64,000 nucleotides of DNA, taken from contig OW569363.1 in NCBI GenBank assembly GCA_937625935.1, positions 310,001-374,000 of the forward strand, given 5' to 3'. The notes under the pieces are model-generated. The model was not told the DNA's origin and ran no database searches. It worked only from the letters and a program-made list of their open reading frames with translations. The translations under genes and the position numbers were made by a program. This document shows, in pieces, positions 40,786-50,373 of this stretch. Origin of the DNA: Tetramitus jugosus. Lineage: Eukaryota; Heterolobosea; Eutetramitea; Acrasida; Vahlkampfiidae. Numbering within the stretch: position 1 is the stretch's first letter; the number at the start of each line of letters is the position of its first letter.

Positions 40786-42208
40786 ATGCGAAGTACGTCA
40801 TTGAATTTGCTCCAAAGAGTCTCCGTGAAGCGGAATGTGATGAACTATAGCTGGACCAATCATTTTCAAACTGTAAACAAGAAACCAAGACGACCTTCTG
40901 AAGAGCAGTTACACCATGCCTTTTCAACTCTTCACGGTTATCATCAACAACAACAGTTGATTGTTCCACCAAACGTGCTCAACTCTGCTTATGCCGCTTC
41001 TCCATTAGCGTCTCACTTACCAAAAACGGCCAAGATTATTGAGGTTGGACCACGTGATGGTCTTCAAAATGAAAAGAAGCTCGTACCAACTGACGTCAAA
41101 ATTGAATTGATTAATCGTTTGAGCGAGACTGGTCTCAAGGTGATTGAAGCCACATCATTCGTCTCCCCCAAGTGGGTGCCACAGGTAAGCTTTTTTTTTC
41201 AGCGGTTCATTTTCCTGGTGGGGGTTTGCTCACACGGGCGTAGTCCCCTCGGGGTAATTTTTTTGTTGATTTTGATTGGGGATTTTTGTGGCTCACCTTT
41301 TTTTTTTCGCGCACTTTTTTGTTGCATCGTAGATGGGTGACAATGCGGATGTATATCAAGGTATTGACAGAAGATCAGGAGTGTCTTATCCTGTGCTCAC
41401 ACCAAATATCAAAGGACTAGAGAAGGCACTAGAGTGTGGTGTCGAAGAGATTGCCATCTTTTTGGCTGCTAGTAACAGCTTTTCGTTGAAGAATATTAAC
41501 TGTACAATTGAAGAGAGTGTTCAACGGTATAAGGAAGTGGCTGATTTTGCTCATCAGAACAAACTGAGAGTCAGAGGTTATGTCAGCTGTGTCGGTGGAT
41601 GTCCCTATGAAGGATACATTCCCCCTGAGCAAGTAGAGCTCGTTTCCAGACACTTGATTGAAGATATGGGATGTTATGAGGTGAGTTTGGGAGATACGAT
41701 TGGTACTGCTACTCCTGGAACTACACTTGTCGTTCTTCAACAAGTCATGAAGACGATACCGGCAGACAAGATTGCAGTTCATTTCCACAATACCTATGGT
41801 CAAGCATTGGCCAATATTGCTCTCGCTCTGCAAATGGGTGTGTCTGCAATTGACAGCAGTGTTGCTGGATTGGGTGGATGCCCCTATGCCAAGGGTGCTA
41901 GTGGAAACATTGCTACTGAAGATGTTGTTTACATGCTGCATGGTATGGGCATTAGCACTGGTGTTGATTTGGACAAATTGATTGATGCAGGTAACTATAT
42001 CAGCACGTTCTTGAACCGTCAGAACAACTCCAAGGTGGCCATTGCTGTTCTCGCAAAGAGAGAAGAGGCAATGAAGAGACAACAAAATCAAGATGATCAA
42101 CAGCAACAACAACAGCAGCAACAAAAGAGGAGAGATCCGTTTGTTGAAGCTGTGTTGCAGAATGGATCATCGGCGACTCAGTCATCAAGGCTCTCCGCCT
42201 GTGTTTGA
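40786..42208 (+). CDS. HMGCL: Hydroxymethylglutaryl-CoA lyase, mitochondrial
   Basis: Two exons, 40786-41184 and 41333-42208, with a 148-bp intron (GTAAGC/TAG, both phase 0), give 424 residues. It cleaves HMG-CoA to acetyl-CoA and acetoacetate, the last step of leucine breakdown. Motifs are [24 protein letters not shown] at the exon end, [27 protein letters not shown] (metal-binding His) and [16 protein letters not shown] with the catalytic Cys. The N-terminus has a basic leader and a poly-Gln stretch near 60. A second Gln-rich insert sits near the C-terminus, before an ending rich in Ser that lacks the peroxisomal CKL/SKL tail. Mitochondrial location is inferred. Confidence 0.93.
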
Positions 42209-42713
42209 GTTCGCTACAGCCGAATAACACGTTTCGAATAATTGGAACTTCTGGATAAACAGAACAGAGCGCGTGGGCTATCGTGTCTTTCGGACACATT
42301 GCATCCAAAACAAAATGCACAATGCATAAGCTCCGCAATAGCTCCAAGGAGAACCTATCAATGAATATGCTCTGGTTAAGAGCGATTCTTTTCAAATACT
42401 GTAAAATATAACAATTTTCTCATGTAAACAACCGATTTCAAATATTTTTTGCATCACCTCATGTCAACCCACATTGCAATTCTTTCGCAAGGAGATAACT
42501 GTGTGAAAATATACCGGTCTCACAAGAGCATCTTTATTCTCAAATCACTTCCGATCTCGAATCGGTCATACCACACTCATTGAGAAATATGGGTGATTCG
42601 AATAGGAAAGGAACATAGCTAAAGTGGCATTAAAACAGTCCTGAGAGGTAGAAGATACTCACTGCCTACTCAGATTCAAAACGTGTCAGATATACATTCA
42701 TAATTTTCGTGTT
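42209..42713. other. Intergenic, no supported feature
   Basis: A 505-bp gap between convergent genes. Minus-strand frames at 42210-42395 have a hydrophobic flavour but are broken, and no start or splice site links them to a neighbour. This may be a gene remnant. No tRNA or rRNA seen. Confidence 0.35.
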
Positions 42714-43589
42714 TTATTGCTCTGGTTCCACATTAGGACTCCCACGCCATAGTTCTTTAATGATCTTGTGCTCTCGCATGTGCTCTTCCACCAGTCGTTT
42801 CGCATCTAGCTCATTCACATTTCCATACCAATCACCTCTCACCTGTCCAGATTGAGCATTCATCTGATAGATGATCACATTGGCAGCAAACTTGTGCCCT
42901 CCAACATGTGTTACTTTTCGAATGGTTGCTTTGAGGGGTTCAGAGCTCTTAATTGCATCCGATAAGGCATCTATCACCTTGGGTCCACATACTCCACACC
43001 TCATATCTCTCTTTGAGTGAGCACACACAAAGATTTGTGCTTCATCACTTGGAATATTCTCCTTTTTGAGCACGGTGGTTGAGCTTGTTCCTTCGTTGTT
43101 CAAGCTACAAACATCTTGAACCAACAAGTCAATATCACTCTCCTTCAGACCAGTGTACCGTACCATCTCAGGCAACACCAGAACTGTATACTCAGATTCA
43201 GATGATGCATCACCAAGATCTGATGGCGCCATTTCAGCATAGGAAACAATCGATAACATTTGCTTCTGCTTCTTCAGACTCAGTTTCAACGAGTGAGCAA
43301 ACCCTTCATTCTCAAACATCTTTGACCATTCAGATGACTTTTCCTTAGTGAGAACAAACAAGTGTTGTTTGTGAACTTGCATAGCAGCTAATGGATCTTG
43401 CTTGAAATCCGGCCTCGAGAATCCATATTGGCATTCGCATGCGTTGAACTCCTCATTGCTCTTGGTGTTGGATTGACCATGGAACAGAGAACTATGAAAG
43501 AATCTCTTGTTTGAAGTTGTTGCAACAGAGGCAATATGAAACAGTGGTCTACGACGAGCAGTCAGCAGTGCACACATTTTACTTTGCAT
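42714..43589 (-). CDS. AIM32/Apd1-like thioredoxin-fold Fe-S protein, mitochondrial
   Basis: A 291-residue protein of the sucrase/ferredoxin-like group (Apd1/Aim32). The C-terminal thioredoxin-like domain has CAHSKRDMRCGVCG and, after about 30 residues, HVGGHKFA. In the yeast family members Cys and His of these motifs bind a [2Fe-2S] cluster. An N-terminal CECQYG motif is a further family feature. The leader is basic and Ser/Ala-rich (ALLTARRRPLFHIASV), fitting mitochondrial import. The frame is open to an ATG at 43703, which would abut the opposite gene's start, so I chose the ATG at 43589 that begins the leader. Aim32 is linked to mitochondrial redox control. Confidence 0.83.
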   Translation of the reverse strand: MQSKMCALLTARRRPLFHIASVATTSNKRFFHSSLFHGQSNTKSNEEFNACECQYGFSRPDFKQDPLAAMQVHKQHLFVLTKEKSSEWSKMFENEGFAHSLKLSLKKQKQMLSIVSYAEMAPSDLGDASSESEYTVLVLPEMVRYTGLKESDIDLLVQDVCSLNNEGTSSTTVLKKENIPSDEAQIFVCAHSKRDMRCGVCGPKVIDALSDAIKSSEPLKATIRKVTHVGGHKFAANVIIYQMNAQSGQVRGDWYGNVNELDAKRLVEEHMREHKIIKELWRGSPNVEPEQ

Positions 43590-43704
43590 GATTGGTGAGC
43601 TTTCGTTTTCCCTCGCAATACCCCGACAGAGCGGAAGAACTCCCCTGTGAGATCCCAAGCAATCGACATTCAGAAAAAAAAAACACAAAACACAAAACAC
43701 CATA

Positions 43705-44850
43705 ATGAATCGTCAACACTTGACTCACATTCTGACAAAGGCTGTCAAGAAGCCAATCGCCAACAACAATGGAATTAACACCTTGTTGAACCAATCTCGT
43801 AGTATGACCCATCAACCTTCAAACACCTCATCATCAATCCTCTTGCCAAAGAGTGTTGGTGTGATTGGTGCTGGTCAAATGGGATCTGGTATTGCCTACG
43901 TTAGTGCAGTCAATGCAAAGATTCCTGTTTTGATTATGGATCCAAATGAGACTCAATTGAACGCTGCTCTCAAGAATATCAGTATGTGTTGTTTCGAAGC
44001 TCTGCTCACACATGCGAGTAGTCGCTGTCGTTGTTTTTGAGATTTCGCTTTAGAATTTATGGCGCTCAGTTTTGGCGCCAAAAAACAAGTTGTATGCATG
44101 CTTACAATTTTAATGATATTTTTAATAGGGGATATCTTGGACAAGAAGGTGAAGAAGAACCAGATCACTGAACAAGAAAAGGACGAAGCTTTGAGCACTC
44201 GTATCAAGACTACTACTAAATTGTCTGATTTCTGTGATACTCCATTTGTGATTGAGGCTGCTACTGAGAACACTGTGCTAAAGCAAGACATTTTCAAGCA
44301 ATTGAGCTTGGTGACTGATCCAGCAAACACCATTCTTGCCACAAACACCAGCAGCATCTCCATTACTCTGCTCGGTGGTCAAACTCAAAATCCAGCCAAC
44401 GTTATTGGAATGCACTTTATGAACCCTGTTCCTGTGATGAAGCTCGTTGAAGTTATCAACGGATTGGCTACAAGCAATGAAACTTTTGAGATTACACTTG
44501 CTCTTGCAAAGTCAATGGGAAAGGTGACCACCGTGAGCAAGGACAGCCCAGGATTCATTGCCAACCGTATCCTGATGCCATACATTAATGAAGCTATCCA
44601 GTGCAGACACGAGGGTATTGCTTCTGTTGAGGATATTGATGAGACCATGAGAGGAGGCACAAATGTTCCTATGGGTCCATTGACTCTGGCTGATTTCATT
44701 GGTCTTGACACCTGTTTGGCCATCATGAGAGTTTTGCACACCGAATTCGGTGACAGCAAGTACAGACCAAGTCCATTGCTGGTTAAGATGGTTGAAGCTG
44801 GTTGGTTGGGCAAGAAGACTGGCAAGGGATTCTATACTTATGACAAATAA
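43705..44850 (+). CDS. 3-hydroxyacyl-CoA dehydrogenase, short-chain, mitochondrial
   Basis: Two exons, 43705-43981 and 44129-44850, with a 147-bp intron (GTATGT/TAG), give 332 residues. It oxidises L-3-hydroxyacyl-CoA to 3-ketoacyl-CoA with NAD in beta-oxidation or butanoate metabolism. Visible are a presequence (about 1-48), the Rossmann GAGQMG (55-60), the TNTSSISI block, GMHFMNPVPVMKLVEV with the catalytic His, and a C-terminal helical domain with GPLTLADFIGLDTC. It resembles HADH/3-hydroxybutyryl-CoA dehydrogenase rather than the long trifunctional proteins. The start lies directly beside the opposite-strand Fe-S protein frame, so the promoters share the space. Confidence 0.93.
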
Positions 44851-44993
44851 AGCAGTGCTCAGCAGTCCTGTCATTCACAGTCCCTTCTCTAAAGGAGAGC
44901 CCAAATTCCACTACAGTCGTTCATCGATGTGTCGGATAATGTAATAATACTACGACTACCTTCTAATCGTTCGGTATTGCTCTCAGGAACTCG

Positions 44994-46001
44994 ATGTCAA
45001 CAGCCCGACAAGAGAGTGGTAGAAGAAAAGCTATGAGTAACAGCAACATCAACAGCGGCGTGAGTGGTTTACCAAGGAAGAGCTCGATAAATCCCAGTGC
45101 GTTCATAATCAAGGTGAAACTAGGAACCAAACTGGCAAATCTCACCATTGATCAAACCAAGCCTCTCAGTTCCTTTGCAATCTCATTTGCTCTCAAGTTT
45201 ACAGCGGAACAACGATTGTTTCTCAAGGTGAATGCCCTAAAATTGATTGAGAGTGGAGAGATCAATATTACTGAAGGAGAAGTGATCCCTATGTGTGATG
45301 ATCTAGAAATACAGAACAATGATGGACCTACAATAGTAGCTCTAAGAGATATGAAGAGATTAGTGAAAGGTGGAGTGTATGAACTGGTGATTTCAGATAA
45401 GCGTGAAGAGTATTCATCACAGCTAACAGAGCAAGAGTTATCCGATATTAAGAGTCATTTTAATTCGATGGATTTGGATCAGAATGGAGTGTTGACAACA
45501 GATGAAGGTTCGTTTATAATATTGTTTTGACTTGTACTACACAGAGGATTAATTGTTGATTGACATACAATTGCTCCATCCATAGTTGTCGAGTATTATA
45601 GGAAGGAGATGGAGAAGAATGTTACAATGACAAAGAAGATAACAGACAGAAAAATACAGTTAGATCCCATGCGAAGAGAGAAGTACTTGAGCGATTTCAA
45701 TGCTCGACAGAGCTTTTATAAGAACATGTTGGATCAGAATGTCAAATTCTTCATGCAGATCGATTCTGACGCTTCAGGAAGTATCAGTTGGCAAGAATTC
45801 TTGGCTCACGCAGCAAGGTAAGTACTATTGAACAACAACAGAAGGTCTCAAACACATTTTAACTTGTTGTTGAACCATCGTAGACAAAAGATTAGAGAGA
45901 GGAGTCAAGGAAATCGAGAAAAAGATATAAACAACGATATTGCTCGAGAGTTGGAGAAGGAGAGAGCTCGAACAAATAGAGCGAACAAATTGAAGCGATA
46001 G
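44994..46001 (+). CDS. EF-hand calcium-binding protein, three exons
   Basis: Exons 44994-45507, 45586-45817 and 45884-46001, with introns of 78 and 66 bp and matching phases, give 287 residues. Two EF-hand loops are seen: DLDQNGVLTTDE (across the first splice junction) and DSDASGSISWQE. Both have the expected Asp, Asn/Ser, Gly and Glu positions. The N-terminal 165 residues are unrecognised: a Ser/Asn-rich start, then a folded-looking segment with VKLGTKLANLTIDQ and LRDMKRLVKGGVYELVISD. The C-terminus is a highly charged Arg/Lys/Glu helix. It likely senses calcium, with an unknown partner. It converges with RABL6, 14 bp away. Confidence 0.8.
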
Positions 46002-46015
46002 AAATAAATATTGGT

Positions 46016-48853
46016 TTAGAATGTTTCATATTCATCGTACTCCGAATTACTGGCGCTTGGTTCAGATGAGGCAGATGGATAGGGTTTTGGTCCTCCCAAA
46101 ATATCGTCATCCCCTGGGACAAAGTTGGAGAATGGATCAGCACTGGATAAAGCGGATTTGCCCTTGGTTTTTTTCGTCTTCTTTGAGGTTGAAGCTTCGT
46201 CTGCACCCTTCTTCTTTTTCTTCTTCTTAGCTCCATCGTCGCTTGCTGAAGCCTGCTTGGACTTCTTCTTTGTCACCTTTTCTTCGCCATCCTTCTTCTT
46301 TTGGGACTTCTTACCCTTCTTGGACGAAGCGAATTCATCGTCAACTTCTGGCTCTTCGTCTTGTTGTACAGGCTCGACCATTTGTTTCTTCTTTTTGACA
46401 GCTGCGAAATCATCGTCCTCATCATCTGATCGTACAACCTCGGGTTGCTCAGCGTAAATCTGTTGCATTCTTTCTTCGAGCATTAAATCCTCGTCAACCT
46501 CACGATTAATGTCTTGGCTCACTTCTTCATCATCATGATCCGAGTGTTGCTCTTCAGCGGCTGTATGGTCTTCCTGATTGACAGCTGGTTGTTCAATATG
46601 ATCGTCATCTGCATAAAAATCATCCATATTGTCATCAACAATGTCAACATGTTCGTTTACAGGCTCGACAGGAGCCACTTCATCTTCTGCGATCTCCATA
46701 GCTGATTGATCAACAGTTTCTGGTTCAGTAATGTGATCATGGCTTTCACCTTCTTCATCAATGGAGTCAATTGGGGCAATGGTGTGATGTTCCTCAACCT
46801 CTTCTTTCTCCTCATCTTCCTCTTCATACTTTATGGACTCATCGTTCTCTTCTTTGTTTTCAGACTTTTCCTGTTCGAGTTGTTCAGATTGTTCGGGTTG
46901 CTCTAGCTCTTCAGGTTGTTCCTTTTTTGGTGATACTGGAGTAGTGATCGTTTTTGGACTCGCTGGCTTTGCAGGTACTGATTTTGGTTTGATAATAAAA
47001 TCAACATCAACATCCTCTTCCTCTGCAAAGTCTGCACGTTTGAAGTCATCATCATTGGATGCTTCATCATCTTCATCATCACTCTCATTCTTTTGATTCA
47101 ATTTATGTTGATTGACCTCTTCGTCATCACTGTCATCTCCATAAAAATCACCTTCATCCTCAATTTCAAAGGTGGAGATGGCGGATTGTTTAGGTTGTGA
47201 TTGCTGGACAGGTGCAGGTGTTGGTTTTGGTTCCTCCTTTGGAGAAGGAGCTCTCACAACAGGTGCAACCTTTTCTTGCTTCACTGGTTGGGTGCGAGCA
47301 GGTTCAACATACTTCTTTGGTGTTTCGATTGCCTTCTTGTTCGCAAGTGATTTCTTGACTGGAGTTTTGGCTGCACTCTTCTTAGGAATGTACAAATCAT
47401 CATCATCATCAAGATCTGCGTCCATCATTGGTCTCTCTCCGAAATCGTCATCTGATTCAGAGTCAGATGACTCACCTTGGTTGACAGTTCTGGTATATGT
47501 GGTCACGGCAGTTGATGCTTGAGTATCAACATCGTCCTCCTCATCTCTCAGGAATGAGTCGTCGAGTTCAACAGCAAAAGCGTCAACTCCCTTTGCAGGA
47601 GTCTTGAGTTGCTTTGATGCTTGTGGCAACGGCTTTTGAGCAGCTTGATTTTTAGCTTGTTGTTGTTGTTGAGCAGTTGCTTTTGTTGGCGCTGGTGGTT
47701 GCTGTTGCTGTTGTTGTGGAGGGGGTTGGTTTCTCTGTTGTTGTTGTTGCTGCTGCTGTTGTTGTTCTTGAGGGTGAGCTAGTGCAGTGACAGGTGCAGT
47801 ATTGGATCTCTTGAGCGTGGATTGAGCCGGTCTGTTCACTAATTCCTCCGTAAACAAATTGTTCTGCTGTGGCCTTCTCTTTGTCTCCTTCATAAACTTC
47901 TTGAAGAGCTCATAATTCTGATTCATAATATTAAAATCGACTTCTTGCTCATTGCAATCCAGTTCCTCATTCAATATACGAATCTGTTGTTCCAGCGTTT
48001 GAATCTTGAATCTCAAGAAGGGCAAATTCAAATAAGTATACAATTCCTTCACACCGTAGCAATCCTTGGTCGAACACTCGATACAGTGCAATTTTCTGTC
48101 CTTGACCGAATGAATGTACTCTTGAATCATTGACTTTGTCACTACACGTTTATCATCACCCAGATCAACACAGTTCGCAACCATAACAATAGAAATGTTC
48201 ATTGGTACTCTTGGCACACTTCTCTGCACATAATCAAACGTCCACTTTTTCGTGATATCAAACACAAAAATAACTGCATTCGTATGCTTGTACACATCAA
48301 TGATATTCGCTCCCAGTGCATGAAGATGGTAACTGCCTTGTTGAACAATGTGAGAGGCCACTGTTGGGTCCATTCCCGAATGAATCAACTCTTGCTGTTT
48401 TTGCAATTGTTGTTGCGTCAGTGCGGCATTTCGATTCATAATTTTCTTTTGAATTCTGTCTGCCTTGTTGCTTCTCTTTCCAAAGTCATCACCACCATCT
48501 TCATCATCATCGTCTTCTTCTTCTTCATCATCATCATAAAAGCCTTCTTCATCGATACGACTTTCATCAAATGCACCGCGATGACTCAGAGACAATCCAC
48601 TACCTCCACTAGCACCCTGGTTGGAGTCTTTTCCTTCATCAACAACATCCCACACTTCCAAAACAACAGTATCATCCGTTGCCTTGTAATTCCAGTGAAC
48701 ATGAGCAGTTGTGATTTGAGTACTGGGTGCATAACCTTCATCAAATGGCTTCCCCTGTAACCGGTTGAGCAAAGATGTTTTTCCAGTGTTCCTATCACCT
48801 CGAATCACAACTTTCATATTGTATTGAACGCCCCTGCCCATTTTACGCCTCAT
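46016..48853 (-). CDS. RABL6: RABL6-like GTPase with long acidic tail; true start uncertain
   Basis: An atypical Rab-like protein. From the ATG at 48853 it has 945 residues, but the frame is open upstream to 49030, and that part has LFAKLKDIFSGSDQ, which matches the conserved RABL6 N-terminus. No ATG precedes it, so the start may be non-AUG or lie in an unseen exon. The G domain shows the GDRNTGKTS P-loop after GVQYNMKVVIR, and WDVVDEG; a charged Asp/Glu-rich insert follows, then VFDITKKWTFDYV and ANCVDL. A Gln/Pro-rich linker and a very long Asp/Glu- and Lys-rich disordered tail make up the C-terminal half. In animals RABL6 binds ARF tumour suppressor and controls proliferation. Its role here is unknown. 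Confidence 0.85.
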   Translation of the reverse strand: MRRKMGRGVQYNMKVVIRGDRNTGKTSLLNRLQGKPFDEGYAPSTQITTAHVHWNYKATDDTVVLEVWDVVDEGKDSNQGASGGSGLSLSHRGAFDESRIDEEGFYDDDEEEEDDDDEDGGDDFGKRSNKADRIQKKIMNRNAALTQQQLQKQQELIHSGMDPTVASHIVQQGSYHLHALGANIIDVYKHTNAVIFVFDITKKWTFDYVQRSVPRVPMNISIVMVANCVDLGDDKRVVTKSMIQEYIHSVKDRKLHCIECSTKDCYGVKELYTYLNLPFLRFKIQTLEQQIRILNEELDCNEQEVDFNIMNQNYELFKKFMKETKRRPQQNNLFTEELVNRPAQSTLKRSNTAPVTALAHPQEQQQQQQQQQQRNQPPPQQQQQQPPAPTKATAQQQQQAKNQAAQKPLPQASKQLKTPAKGVDAFAVELDDSFLRDEEDDVDTQASTAVTTYTRTVNQGESSDSESDDDFGERPMMDADLDDDDDLYIPKKSAAKTPVKKSLANKKAIETPKKYVEPARTQPVKQEKVAPVVRAPSPKEEPKPTPAPVQQSQPKQSAISTFEIEDEGDFYGDDSDDEEVNQHKLNQKNESDDEDDEASNDDDFKRADFAEEEDVDVDFIIKPKSVPAKPASPKTITTPVSPKKEQPEELEQPEQSEQLEQEKSENKEENDESIKYEEEDEEKEEVEEHHTIAPIDSIDEEGESHDHITEPETVDQSAMEIAEDEVAPVEPVNEHVDIVDDNMDDFYADDDHIEQPAVNQEDHTAAEEQHSDHDDEEVSQDINREVDEDLMLEERMQQIYAEQPEVVRSDDEDDDFAAVKKKKQMVEPVQQDEEPEVDDEFASSKKGKKSQKKKDGEEKVTKKKSKQASASDDGAKKKKKKKGADEASTSKKTKKTKGKSALSSADPFSNFVPGDDDILGGPKPYPSASSEPSASNSEYDEYETF

Positions 48854-49132
48854 GACTTGATCGAGGCGTTGAATCTCTCGATTCTTGAGCTCTTGGGGCG
48901 TTAGTTTTGGCTGATCAGAGCCAGAAAATATGTCTTTAAGTTTGGCAAACAATTTTGTGCGTGTTTGTGGACTACTTTGGCGGTATGATGGTTGATTATC
49001 ACACACACAAGCAGTACGTAGGTTATTCAAAAAAACTTGTTTTTTTTTCTTTTTTGTTTCGCGTTTGTTTTTTTTTGGACTCGGAAGTCTTTGGCGGGTG
49101 AATCGCTTATTGGAGGCGTTATTCCGGTTTGG

Positions 49133-50152
49133 TCACTCGACTTGTTCAGTAATTTGATAGGGGAATGTATCTTGAAGAACCTGAGGTAGTTGAGCAATGA
49201 GATCAGGAGCTGTAGTGGATCTGTAACTCTTTTTGAATGCCTCCTTGGCACATTTTCTTGTCAGTGTGCAAGCGGCATAACATGCGTATACAATCGAGTC
49301 CTCAAGACCTTTTGGCTGAGTGTTCTTGTCCTTTTGATCCTCCTTGTTCTTCTTTGATCGCTCCTGTGACCAGTGAGCCCAATGAACAAATGTTCCTGTG
49401 ATGCCAGACAACACGTCTCCTTGTCCTCCAGATCTCCTCAACGATCCTTCCTCTTCGCACTTTAATGTTAACTTACCGTTGCTAATGAGATCAACAGATC
49501 CCTTCTTAACAATGGTTACATTACCCAGTTCATTGCACAATTGCTCCAACATTTTGGTATCGGCATCTTTGCTCTCATCATCACTGTTTGCTTTGTCTGG
49601 AAACACTGATTCATAGATACGCTTGTACTCTACAGGATTAGGCAATAACACTGTGTGTTTATAGCCCTTGATCAAACTTGGGTTTTGACTCACTAGATAC
49701 AAACCATCTCCATCAATCACCAAAGGCACTTCTTTCTCCTTGGCCTTTTGAATGACTCGTGATGCCACTTGGAGTACACTTCGATTCCTACCCATTCCTG
49801 GACCAATAATCAAGGAGTGCAATCTTGGGAATATCTCTTGAATCTTGCTCACAGAACGACTGACAAGCTTTTCGGTTTCGTCACTACTGCTTTCCTCACC
49901 ATCGTACAAGAATGGATAGACGATAATTTCAGGTGAGTAGCTCTTGATGGGCACAGAGGCATCCTTTGTACAGAACACAAACGATAGATCGCAACCGGAT
50001 CTCAATGAACTCTCCGATGCATAGAATGGTGCACCAGTGTACTCTTCACATCCTCCCAGAACAGCAATACGCCCGGCTTCTCCCTTGTGAAATGAATTGC
50101 TCAAAGGTGGAACAATGTGGCGTTGGATCAATTGTATGATGTTGGCTGACAT
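49133..50152 (-). CDS. NAXD: ATP-dependent NAD(P)H-hydrate dehydratase
   Basis: A 339-residue repair enzyme of the ribokinase-like CARKD family, which restores NADH/NADPH from the damaged hydrates using ATP. Visible are KGEAGRIAVLGGCEEYTGAP, where the Tyr-Thr-Gly-Ala-Pro segment is typical, GPGMGRNRSV, VIDGDGLYLV, PNPVEYKRI and the GGQGD motif (242-246) that binds ATP phosphate. An acidic insert (DEDSK-like) near 186-200 and a charged insert after the GGQGD region are extra. No presequence is evident at the N-terminus. The partner epimerase (NAXE) is not in the window. It lies co-directional upstream of RABL6. Confidence 0.92.
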   Translation of the reverse strand: MSANIIQLIQRHIVPPLSNSFHKGEAGRIAVLGGCEEYTGAPFYASESSLRSGCDLSFVFCTKDASVPIKSYSPEIIVYPFLYDGEESSSDETEKLVSRSVSKIQEIFPRLHSLIIGPGMGRNRSVLQVASRVIQKAKEKEVPLVIDGDGLYLVSQNPSLIKGYKHTVLLPNPVEYKRIYESVFPDKANSDDESKDADTKMLEQLCNELGNVTIVKKGSVDLISNGKLTLKCEEEGSLRRSGGQGDVLSGITGTFVHWAHWSQERSKKNKEDQKDKNTQPKGLEDSIVYACYAACTLTRKCAKEAFKKSYRSTTAPDLIAQLPQVLQDTFPYQITEQVE

Positions 50153-50373
50153 GGTGGTCTTTTTTCAAGATGCTATACTCCTTGATCTCAAATTGAGCTG
50201 TTTTTTGATCAAAAATTCTTCTTGTGCACAAATTTATTCGATTAAGGTCATTGATCTTGTGATCCTGCAAGCATTGATTATGTCATCAATGCTTTTTGAA
50301 ACCTCAAACGAATCTCAAGTAGATTCTCCTGGAGGAAATGAAACCGGTGGGAGATCTCCTCGAACCCTTGATC

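Noticed and set aside
42210-42395. A broken LRR or F-box remnant on the minus strand.
   Set aside because: Only a hydrophobic flavour; no repeat period or motif could be defined.
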